From the IMG/VR virus record IMGVR_UViG_3300024432_000038, positions 1 to 35,914 of that record: 35,914 nucleotides of DNA. One strand, given 5' to 3'. The translations under genes were made by a program, and so were the position numbers. Source of the stretch: a virus. How positions within the stretch are numbered: the stretch's first letter is position 1; each line of letters begins with the position of its first letter. Below are positions 20,272 through 27,386 of the stretch, one piece after another. The notes below the pieces were generated by a model. The model saw only the letters and a list, made by a program, of their open reading frames with translations. It did not search any database and was not told the origin of the DNA.

Positions 20272-21102
20272 GTGAAAGTCGAAAGTCTGGATCGAGTACC
20301 ATGTATGAGGATGCTGATCTATGGGGACAGTGGATCTGGTAAGACTACGCTCATGGGAACGGCCATGGAGTGTGAGGAGACGTTTCCACTCTTGGTTCTG
20401 GATGCACGTGGCCAGTCTATCAGTCTCCGCCGCTTTGACCCACAACCACTAGTGCTGACTATCGAGGACATGAAGGATTTCAATGTCATCTATGAGTTCT
20501 TCAGGGATGGCCAGGACATGGAGTGGCTGGCCCACCAGAGTGGTACACTCGCAAGCCTCGTGGCCCATTACCTGGAATCAGTTGGCGCCGACAAGTTTGG
20601 ATCAGTGGGCATCGACTCCATTACTCACGTACAACGCATTGCGATGGGTGGCATCGTAGGCACTACTCCATTGCCAGGTGATATACCCCCGCAGACAAAG
20701 ATCCAACAGTGGGGGCGTACACTGGCACAGGTAACCAATTTCACTGACCTGTTCTTCCAACTACCCATACCCGTCATCATGACTGCACTGGCCAGGAGGG
20801 ACAACATTGAGGCTTTGGGCCTAGTCATGTTTGCGCCCTTCCTATGGGGCCAGTCACAGCTGGAGGTTCCCTCACATGCTGAGATTGTAGGCAGGCTGAT
20901 GTGTACCTCAACCGTACCTGTCAAGGAGCAACGTATGGTGGAGCAAGCAGCCGCACAGGCCAGTAGGGACATACCCTTCAACATCCTATATCTTCAGGGT
21001 GGTCGTGACTACATAGCAAAATGGCAGGGCGTGATTGACCCGCCGCTGAGGATGGCAGTACCGACTGTTGATGATATGATGAAAGTCATTTGCTCCCAGT
21101 AG
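20272..21102 (+). CDS. Sak4-like RecA-fold recombination ATPase
   Basis: This 276-aa protein starts at GTG with AAGGAGG upstream. A Walker A, LIYGDSGSGKTTL, lies at about residues 14-26, and a Walker B-like strand, SVGIDSITHVQ, in the middle, followed by PIPVIMTALARRD. This single-domain layout ('yGd.GsGKTtl...iDS.t') is that of Sak4/AAA_24 single-strand annealing or recombinase proteins of phages. It directly precedes the SSB-like gene, its usual partner, and probably loads on single strands made by the 16440 nuclease. Confidence 0.85.
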   Translation: MKVESLDRVPCMRMLIYGDSGSGKTTLMGTAMECEETFPLLVLDARGQSISLRRFDPQPLVLTIEDMKDFNVIYEFFRDGQDMEWLAHQSGTLASLVAHYLESVGADKFGSVGIDSITHVQRIAMGGIVGTTPLPGDIPPQTKIQQWGRTLAQVTNFTDLFFQLPIPVIMTALARRDNIEALGLVMFAPFLWGQSQLEVPSHAEIVGRLMCTSTVPVKEQRMVEQAAAQASRDIPFNILYLQGGRDYIAKWQGVIDPPLRMAVPTVDDMMKVICSQ

Positions 21103-21163
21103 CAGGGAACTGGGAACAGTCGGACCAAAACCAAGCTACACAATCACAATAAGGAGGCATACA

Positions 21164-21709
21164 ATGCCAGAGCTGGTCGTAGACTTCTCTGATGTTAAGA
21201 CATTCGAGCCACTACCTATTGATTGGTACAATGTGGAAGTCTCGGATGCTCGCATCGGCAAGTCCCAGGCAGGAAACGCCAAGGTCACCCTGATACTCAA
21301 AGTGACTGACGGCGAGCATGAAGGTCGCAATCTCATTTGTGACCTGGTACTCGAAGGTGATGGACGCTGGAAGACAAAGCAGGCGTTCGAGGCGCTTCTG
21401 GGTGAGGCTGAGGGTCAAGTCAGCATTAGCACCGAGACGCTCGTCGGTACGGCCTGCACTGTCAGGGTCACTCAGCGAGTGTGGCGTGAAGAGGATGGGG
21501 GTGATGGTACGGTACGGAACAACATCTCCACCTTCCGCCCGCTACAGTTCGCGCAGTCCGAGCTTGAGGGCCTGTTCGCTGAGGGCGCCAAGGCAGCACC
21601 GGCCACTGAGCAGCTGGTCGAGAAGGTCACCGCAGAAGGTGGTGTTGAGGGACTCGCCAAGGCAGCCGCAAAGACGCCAGCCGCTCCCAAGAAGGGCCTG
21701 TTCCGGTAG
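21164..21709 (+). CDS. Single-stranded-DNA-binding-like protein (DUF669-type)
   Basis: This 181-aa protein has its ATG with AAGGAGG upstream. The beginning (EPLPIDWYNVEVSDARIG, then AKVTLILKVTDGEHEGRNL) is the OB-like start of DUF669 phage proteins. TKQAFEALLG and GTACTVRVTQRVW follow in the family's order. A flexible Ala/Glu/Lys C-terminus ends in PKKGLFR rather than an acidic SSB tip. It sits between the Sak4-like ATPase and the primase, as in many phages. Confidence 0.8.
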   Translation: MPELVVDFSDVKTFEPLPIDWYNVEVSDARIGKSQAGNAKVTLILKVTDGEHEGRNLICDLVLEGDGRWKTKQAFEALLGEAEGQVSISTETLVGTACTVRVTQRVWREEDGGDGTVRNNISTFRPLQFAQSELEGLFAEGAKAAPATEQLVEKVTAEGGVEGLAKAAAKTPAAPKKGLFR

Positions 21710-21770
21710 ACTATCCATAGGTTCAATGGGGAGGGGTGTCCCTGCCATCCCTCCCCCATCAAGGACATCG

Positions 21771-24206
21771 ATGAATATATTCGACGTATGCTTCAAGTCT
21801 GAGACGGATGGGTACGTAGAATTGAGAGTTGGGGGAGTACATAAGCCGCACTGTAGGTGGATTCCTGTGTCGGAGATATCGGATAACATCCCACAGAAGG
21901 TACCTGAGGCATACTTTGGTCCAGCTGTGCGCAAGGAGCCAAATGCATTGGGCAAGGCCAACTATCTATGCTCCAACGTCTGTTGGATAGACCACGACAG
22001 TCTAATGCAGCCGCCGTCTGTAATGCCACCCACTGCGGTGGTATGGTCTGGACATGGATGGCATTACTATTGGAGGTTGAATCAGTCTTGCTCTAATGCT
22101 GGACATTTGGAGAATGTGAATAACAGACTGGCACAGTCAATGGGGTCGGATTCCTGCCACAATGCTGATCGCATCCTACGCATTCCTGGTACCATCAATG
22201 CCAAGGATGAGAAGAATCCTGTCTTATGTAAACTGTCTGAGATACATGTGAATCGAGTATATTCCCTTCGTAGTTTGTACGCAGCCACCAGGTTGGATGA
22301 GAAGACTACTCGGCGCATACTGACAGGTGACCAGCGAGGGTATCCGTCTCGCAGTGAGAGGGACATGAGCATTGTAAGGGCCTTACTGACTGCGGGCATG
22401 GAGGATGCTCATATCCATCTCATATTTGAATGCCATGAATGTGGAGACAAGTGTAGAGACCCGCGTACAGACCAGAGATACTTGGAGCATACCATAGAGA
22501 GCGCCCATAAAACGGCTAACCGCACAGGGCAAGCCAAGCGCGATGTGGAGGAAGATCAGGATGGATACTACGTCCACTCAGGGCGAGGAGGACGCCGTAG
22601 AGTATCCACCTTTGTGCTTACTCCAACTATGCTACTGGAACAGGGTGATGATAAGGAGGACGTGTTCCTGTGCGATGTCAGAGCCGCAGGCACAGAGCAG
22701 GTATGGAACGGACTGCCCTTGCCCATGCATGTATTCACTAACAGTAGAGCATTTACCAAGTGCATGAATAAGGGTCTGTGGACGTGGCTTGGTACAGATG
22801 CGGATGTACGAACCTTGCGTGAGTACCTAATGAATCAGCTCATTGCTGAGGGAACTCCCAGGGCCAGAGCAGTATCGGCCATTGGCAGGTATGACTTGGA
22901 TGATCTCTCATACATGGTGACCAATGACTGTGTAATGTCCTCGGCAGGGAACGTATGGAAGGCATCGGATGGTCCTGTTGTCTATGTAGACCCTGGACGT
23001 GGGGGACCAGTCATGTCAATGACCAACTTTGAGACTGATGTGGGATTCCTGCAGCAGTTGGCACGGATGCTGCCCCAGCTCAATACCTCCGATGTTATCT
23101 GGCCACTCATTGGATGGTTCATGGCTGCGCCATTGAAGACTGAACTTGAGAAGTATGGATACAGGTTTCCCATCCTGAATGTCTTTGGTACTAGGGGCAG
23201 TGGTAAGACCACTCTGATCCTGAGGGTGTTCCACCCACTACTTGGCTACGCCGAGGAACGTAGCTATGACGCCAATACGACGAGGTTCGTTACTCTCGCA
23301 CTACTTGGGAGTAGTAATGCCATTCCAGTCGCATTTAGCGAGTTCAGGATTGCAAGCACGACCAACTTCACTAGGTACATCCTACTCGCATATGATACTG
23401 GTCGCGACCCAAGGGGGCGTGCTGATCAGACTACTGTAGACTACCCACTCATGGCTCCATTCAGTGTTGACGGTGAGGACATGGTTGAAGATCCAGCCTC
23501 CATTGAACGAGTGCTTGCAGTCCGGCTAGTTCCGGCGACCATAGCTGAGGGATCAGTATCCTGGAACGCATTTAACACATTACAGGAATTGGGTGACCTC
23601 CGTGACTTTGCTGGTCCATACTACATGTACACTCTCAATATTGATGTTCCCCTGCTACTGGACAAGGCAGAGCAGGATGTCTGGGACGTGTTTGAGGACC
23701 AACTACCTGACCGGATACGGCGGAACCTGACTGTAGCATGGTTTGGGGTCTCATCATTCAGCCAGTTCATGGAGAGTAATGGAGTACCATGCGAGCCTAT
23801 GGATGGCCCTACGGTACTCCAGTCTTCACTGGATAATGTCTATTCAGTGAAACTTGGAAGAGCACCCACTGAGGCGGACTTCTTTGTGGAATTGATATCC
23901 AATGCTGCAGCCAAGAATAGTAAGGCGTTTCCTTGGGAACTGGATGCTGGCATACTCTGGTTCCAGCTGGCACCTGCCTTTGAATTCTATGCCCACCAGA
24001 AGTCAATGCAGAGGAGACCCACCCTCTCCAGAAAGGCCATTAAGATACAGCTAATGGAGCTGATGGATGAATATACGGTAAGTCCCGAGACTAGGCTAAT
24101 GCGCCGAGGGAAGGTATGGGCGTATGGAATTGATCTCAAGAGAGCGCATGAAGCTGGACTGGACTTGCCCATGACGTTCAAGCAGGGGAGGTTTGTAATT
24201 GATTAA
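21771..24206 (+). CDS. AEP-type primase-helicase fusion
   Basis: This 811-aa protein is read from the ATG at 21771. The frame is open back to 21318 but that part is antiparallel/offset to the SSB gene and has a different, Arg/Ser-rich composition. The N-terminal archaeo-eukaryotic primase part has CWIDHDS (DxD metal site), VVWSGHGWHYYWRL (the S-x-G-x-H-x-YW signature) and ADRILRIPGTINAKD. A helical linker with Cys/His (CHECGDKC) precedes an SF3/D5-like helicase with Walker A VFGTRGSGKTTL (about residues 469-480) and AIPVAFSEFRI as a Walker B-like strand. It probably primes and unwinds at the origin. A GC-rich hairpin (about 21727-21760) lies just before the start, whose ribosome-binding site is weak (AAGG). 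Confidence 0.85.
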   Translation: MNIFDVCFKSETDGYVELRVGGVHKPHCRWIPVSEISDNIPQKVPEAYFGPAVRKEPNALGKANYLCSNVCWIDHDSLMQPPSVMPPTAVVWSGHGWHYYWRLNQSCSNAGHLENVNNRLAQSMGSDSCHNADRILRIPGTINAKDEKNPVLCKLSEIHVNRVYSLRSLYAATRLDEKTTRRILTGDQRGYPSRSERDMSIVRALLTAGMEDAHIHLIFECHECGDKCRDPRTDQRYLEHTIESAHKTANRTGQAKRDVEEDQDGYYVHSGRGGRRRVSTFVLTPTMLLEQGDDKEDVFLCDVRAAGTEQVWNGLPLPMHVFTNSRAFTKCMNKGLWTWLGTDADVRTLREYLMNQLIAEGTPRARAVSAIGRYDLDDLSYMVTNDCVMSSAGNVWKASDGPVVYVDPGRGGPVMSMTNFETDVGFLQQLARMLPQLNTSDVIWPLIGWFMAAPLKTELEKYGYRFPILNVFGTRGSGKTTLILRVFHPLLGYAEERSYDANTTRFVTLALLGSSNAIPVAFSEFRIASTTNFTRYILLAYDTGRDPRGRADQTTVDYPLMAPFSVDGEDMVEDPASIERVLAVRLVPATIAEGSVSWNAFNTLQELGDLRDFAGPYYMYTLNIDVPLLLDKAEQDVWDVFEDQLPDRIRRNLTVAWFGVSSFSQFMESNGVPCEPMDGPTVLQSSLDNVYSVKLGRAPTEADFFVELISNAAAKNSKAFPWELDAGILWFQLAPAFEFYAHQKSMQRRPTLSRKAIKIQLMELMDEYTVSPETRLMRRGKVWAYGIDLKRAHEAGLDLPMTFKQGRFVID

Positions 24207-24705
24207 GCTATGTCTCATGCCCAACTCATGTATAGGCCATAATGCACGTACGTTCCTGTCCAAGTCACAGTGGGACATGATCAGGAAATGGTGCTACAGA
24301 CGTGCTAACTATCAGTGCGAATATTGTGGCCAATATGGAATACAAGTGGAGTGCCATGAGGAGTGGGACTTCATTATGGTACAGAAACACCGTATACAGA
24401 AACTGGTAGGACTAAAGTGCCTGTGCGGAATCTGCCATGATGTCACACACATGCGCCGTTCCCCGCTGAGGAGTTCGGGTGGTGATATTAAGCCACTCAG
24501 GGAGCATCTATGCGAGGTGAATAAGTGGAGTGAGGGGGTGGCCAGAGAGGTGCTTCGTCTGGCACTCCGTGAGTACCGGAAACGTAGTGAATGGCATTGG
24601 GAGTTGGATCTGATGTGGATGGTCGCTCACTTTGGCTTGCCAAACGTAGTGATCCGCCATCCCCCATATGAAGTGGAGGTGAACTTCGATGTTGAATGTG
24701 AATGA
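24199..24705 (+). CDS. HNH-type nuclease-like protein
   Basis: This 168-aa protein is read from the TTG at 24199, which overlaps the primase stop and has GGGGAGG 7-8 nt upstream; the ATG at 24217 lacks such a site. It shows CEYCGQYG, then VECHEEWDF, RIQKLVGLKC and LCGICHDVTH. This is the pattern of a bacterial HNH family (CxxC, ECHE-W-F, iQkL, CxxCH-x3-H) with zinc and catalytic His. It may nick DNA for replication or attack host or competitor DNA. It overlaps queE by 17 nt, so it belongs to the modification/replication operon. Confidence 0.75.
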   Translation: MIKLCLMPNSCIGHNARTFLSKSQWDMIRKWCYRRANYQCEYCGQYGIQVECHEEWDFIMVQKHRIQKLVGLKCLCGICHDVTHMRRSPLRSSGGDIKPLREHLCEVNKWSEGVAREVLRLALREYRKRSEWHWELDLMWMVAHFGLPNVVIRHPPYEVEVNFDVECE

Positions 24706-25321
24706 GATATTTCAGAGCATACAAGGTGAGGGCGTACATGCTGGTGTTCCTGCCGTATTCCTGAGATTACAGGGATGTAACCTACAGTGCCCATGGTGCG
24801 ACACCAAAGGTGCCCTGGACCCAAAGGGCGGTACTCTTATGCAAGTAGAGGAGGCACTGGGGTGGATCAACATGTATGCTCCAAGTCTGGCAGTGGTTAC
24901 AGGTGGAGAGCCACTACTGCAAATACCAGGATTGGGCATACTAATCAATGGTTTGGACCAGCATAAACATACGTGGGCCCTGGAGACCAATGGGACACTG
25001 GCTCCTCCCCCTGTGCGACTGTTTGATTGGATAACTGTTAGTCCCAAGCCCCCAGATTATCGCATACATCCAGCGTACCATCCCCCTGGTCCACATATTG
25101 ATGAACTCAAGGTCATAGTGACTGGTGATGCTGAATTCCAATACCTGCAAAGCTATGTCTTCTGTTCGGGGAATGTGCTCCTGGAAGACACAATCATTTG
25201 TCTGCAGCCAGTTGATAATGACTTGGACATCGCAAGAAAGATCGTAGAGTTTCTCTGCGCTACTGATGAGCCGAAGTGGAGATTGAGTCTCCAACTACAC
25301 AAAATACTGGAGGTCAAGTAA
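24689..25321 (+). CDS. queE: 7-carboxy-7-deazaguanine synthase
   Basis: This 210-aa radical-SAM enzyme converts 6-carboxytetrahydropterin to 7-carboxy-7-deazaguanine (CDG). The N-terminus NEIFQSIQGEGVHAG, FLRLQGCNLQCPWCDTK with the C-x3-C-x2-C cluster, VVTGGEPLLQ and ALETNGT are diagnostic. A later VSPKPP motif also matches QueE. Length is normal. It is followed 1 nt later by queD and then folE, giving three consecutive steps of preQ0 biosynthesis. Confidence 0.95.
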   Translation: MLNVNEIFQSIQGEGVHAGVPAVFLRLQGCNLQCPWCDTKGALDPKGGTLMQVEEALGWINMYAPSLAVVTGGEPLLQIPGLGILINGLDQHKHTWALETNGTLAPPPVRLFDWITVSPKPPDYRIHPAYHPPGPHIDELKVIVTGDAEFQYLQSYVFCSGNVLLEDTIICLQPVDNDLDIARKIVEFLCATDEPKWRLSLQLHKILEVK

Positions 25322-25322
25322 C

Positions 25323-25682
25323 ATGAAACACTGGACGTTGTACGTACGAAGAAAGTTTCCTGCCTCGCACGCCCTGCCCCACCACACAGGTAAGTGTAAG
25401 CGGATGCATGGACACACCTGGACGGTCGAGGTGGAGATACGCTACACCGGTGAGATACCATCAGAGGCCTGCGGAATGATCGAGGACTTTGGTGTGATCA
25501 AGGGAGTGGTAGATGAATTGGATCATACTACACTCAATGATTACATTTCCAATCCCACGGCAGAGAACATTGCTGAGTACCTGCTTGGACGCATTCGGGA
25601 CCAGATGTACGGTTATCTGGCCGATGCCGGACTTTTGGTCCGAGTGTGGGAATCAGATGACACATATGTGGAGTTGTCGTGA
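25323..25682 (+). CDS. queD: 6-carboxytetrahydropterin synthase
   Basis: This 119-aa enzyme converts dihydroneopterin triphosphate to 6-carboxytetrahydropterin. The zinc/catalytic region is intact: FPASHALPHH, GKCKRMHGHTWTVEVE with the catalytic Cys and two His. Then GMIEDFGVIKGVVDELDHTTLND and NPTAENIAEYLLGRI give the rest of the QueD signature. The C-terminal VRVWESDDTYVELS matches the Glu of the active site. It overlaps folE by 4 nt. Confidence 0.95.
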   Translation: MKHWTLYVRRKFPASHALPHHTGKCKRMHGHTWTVEVEIRYTGEIPSEACGMIEDFGVIKGVVDELDHTTLNDYISNPTAENIAEYLLGRIRDQMYGYLADAGLLVRVWESDDTYVELS

Positions 25683-26251
25683 TGAAGACTGAGGTAGCAG
25701 GAAGAGACTGTCTCGCTATGGTACTGCAGACGTGGCTACATAACATGAGAGTACAGGTGCCCACGGGTCCACACAACAACACCCCCCAGCGTATTGTGGA
25801 TATGTATAATGAGTTCTTCCTTGATCCAAACAAGCAGCCATTCTCCTTCACGATGTTTCCCAATGATGAGGGAATGGAAGACCTTGTGATTATCAAGGAC
25901 ATTACATTCTACAGTATGTGCGAGCATCACCTGATTCCGTTCTTTGGGACAGTACACGTTGGCTACCTGCCCCATGAACGAATTGTGGGCTTGTCCAAGA
26001 TACCCAGGGTAGTGGATTGGTATGCCAGGAGACCACAACTACAGGAGCGGATGACGGCTCAGATTGCCGACTATCTCCGCAAAGAGTTGAGACCCAAGGG
26101 CGTGATAGTAGTAGTGGATGCGATCCACTTATGCGTGTGTATGAGGGGAATTAAGAACATTACAACCAATACGACCACGAGTGCGCTGCGTGGAGTGTTT
26201 CTGGTTAATCCCTCAGCCAGAAACGAATTCTTCAGACTGATTGGGAGGTAA
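25679..26251 (+). CDS. folE: GTP cyclohydrolase I
   Basis: This 190-aa enzyme makes dihydroneopterin triphosphate from GTP, the first step to 7-deazaguanines. It has FYSMCEHHLIPFFGTVHVGYLP with the zinc Cys/His, IVGLSKIPRVVDWYARRPQLQER, and HLCVCMRGI with the second zinc Cys. All are FolE signatures. Length matches the compact bacterial enzymes. The start overlaps queD (ATGATGAAG), and either ATG is possible. Confidence 0.95.
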   Translation: MMKTEVAGRDCLAMVLQTWLHNMRVQVPTGPHNNTPQRIVDMYNEFFLDPNKQPFSFTMFPNDEGMEDLVIIKDITFYSMCEHHLIPFFGTVHVGYLPHERIVGLSKIPRVVDWYARRPQLQERMTAQIADYLRKELRPKGVIVVVDAIHLCVCMRGIKNITTNTTTSALRGVFLVNPSARNEFFRLIGR

Positions 26252-26256
26252 ATGAA

Positions 26257-26595
26257 ATGAGAGTGTTTCCAGAAGAATATGAGGTCATATCCAAGCTAGT
26301 CGAGGAGTGGTACCAGGACATTGCTGCCTTCACCAAAGCCTGCAATACCATATTCAGCGAGAAGGGTGAGAGGTATGACAAGACATCACCCAGTTGGCAT
26401 CGCCATACTTGGCCGTATGGGTATGCCGATGAATTACGAAAGAAAGTGGATAGGATCACTCAGCTGCTTGTTGACTACGATCCAGAGTCATCCGATGCCA
26501 ATTGGGATGCCATCAACGAGGAGTTGGGAGATGTCCTCAACTACGCTCGAATGTTCGCAGCACTCAACATGATGTGGCAGAGGAGGATGGAATGA
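26257..26595 (+). CDS. DUF1599 / nucleotide-modification-associated-like protein
   Basis: This 112-aa all-helical protein has its ATG with GGGAGG 6-7 nt upstream. It shows a 'EKGERYDKTSPSW' turn, DELRKKVDRITQLL and NEELGDVLNYARMFAAL. The order 'YG..w, l..K..Ri..L, .e.l.D..nYa' is that of the DUF1599 (Nmad1-like) family, predicted relatives of MazG/all-alpha NTP pyrophosphatases found beside DNA-modification genes. It lies between folE and the DpdA-like gene and overlaps the latter by 4 nt, supporting a role in modified-nucleotide metabolism. Catalysis is not shown. Confidence 0.65.
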   Translation: MRVFPEEYEVISKLVEEWYQDIAAFTKACNTIFSEKGERYDKTSPSWHRHTWPYGYADELRKKVDRITQLLVDYDPESSDANWDAINEELGDVLNYARMFAALNMMWQRRME

Positions 26596-27386
26596 TTACA
26601 AGATTCATTCCAGTAATGCCTGGTGCGGCCTATACAATCCTGCTTCCGAGGTGGGTAATGCTCCAGGCTCACCAGATTGCGGATGACAAGAATCTCCTCC
26701 ATTGCCTAGCGCACAGGCAGGGGACCATACTCATGCTAGACAATGGAGTCATCGAAACGGGCAGCCCACAGACACATGTGCTCCTGGAAGTGGCCAAGAA
26801 GACCCAGCCGAACTATGTAGTCTGTCCTGACCTACTGCGCGATGGGCCTGGGACCAGGGAACTTCTATGCGTGCATGGGCCTATTCTGGAGAGGCATACA
26901 GATCAGATGATTATTGTCCCACAGAGCGAGTCTGTGAGTGGCTGGTGGGTAGAGGCAGAACACATGATCATGGTGGGCCATGAAGTGCTGAGTAAGCCAT
27001 TCATCCTTGGAGTGCCTGGGATACTGGATGAGATGGAGCCGAATGGCAGGTGTAGGGCACTAATGCACCTACCGGACAATCTTCGCCCACCTATACACCT
27101 ACTGGGTATTCGGACTACTATAACTGAGCTGCTTCTCTGCATACTACATGCTGGGCCCATTCTGAGTGTGGATTCAACACTACCTGTAGCACTGGCACTG
27201 GATGGGCACCTACTGGGCATGTCATCCAACAAGATTACAATGAAGAATGAGGACTGGGAATTGGATGGCGATATATGCTGGATGCTCATACAAAAGAACA
27301 TTGAGCAGATGGGGAGGTATCTACGCCAATGGTCAAGACCCAATCAGTCAACTGCGACAAGTGTCCCTACAGAGACCGTAAGTTAG
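26592..27386 (+). CDS. dpdA: DpdA-like DNA guanine transglycosylase
   Basis: This 264-aa protein is read from the ATG at 26592, which has AGGAGG upstream. The TIM-barrel pattern of phage DpdA (a Tgt paralogue acting on DNA) is visible: ILMLDNGVIE with the general-base Asp near 50, NYVVCPDLL, MIIVPQSES, ILGVPG, PIHLLGIR, and ILSVDSTLP with the nucleophile Asp near 194. DpdA exchanges guanine in DNA for a 7-deazaguanine. The neighbouring folE-queD-queE genes would supply the base. It is shorter than tRNA Tgt and lacks its zinc motif. The residues are from pattern matching, but the gene context is strong. Confidence 0.8.
   Translation: MITRFIPVMPGAAYTILLPRWVMLQAHQIADDKNLLHCLAHRQGTILMLDNGVIETGSPQTHVLLEVAKKTQPNYVVCPDLLRDGPGTRELLCVHGPILERHTDQMIIVPQSESVSGWWVEAEHMIMVGHEVLSKPFILGVPGILDEMEPNGRCRALMHLPDNLRPPIHLLGIRTTITELLLCILHAGPILSVDSTLPVALALDGHLLGMSSNKITMKNEDWELDGDICWMLIQKNIEQMGRYLRQWSRPNQSTATSVPTETVS

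Noticed and set aside
21727-21760. Intrinsic terminator before the primase
   Set aside because: The GGGGAGGG/CCCTCCCC pairing is GC-rich but lacks a T tract and lies inside an otherwise continuous operon.
21318-21770. N-terminal extension of the primase frame (about 150 codons)
   Set aside because: It overlaps most of the SSB-like gene in another frame, is Arg/Ser-rich without motifs and has no ribosome-binding site; the ATG at 21771 begins the conserved part.
24199-24705. Homing endonuclease in an intron or intein
   Set aside because: Neighbouring genes are uninterrupted and the gene is tightly overlapped with both, so there is no sign of an inserted mobile element.
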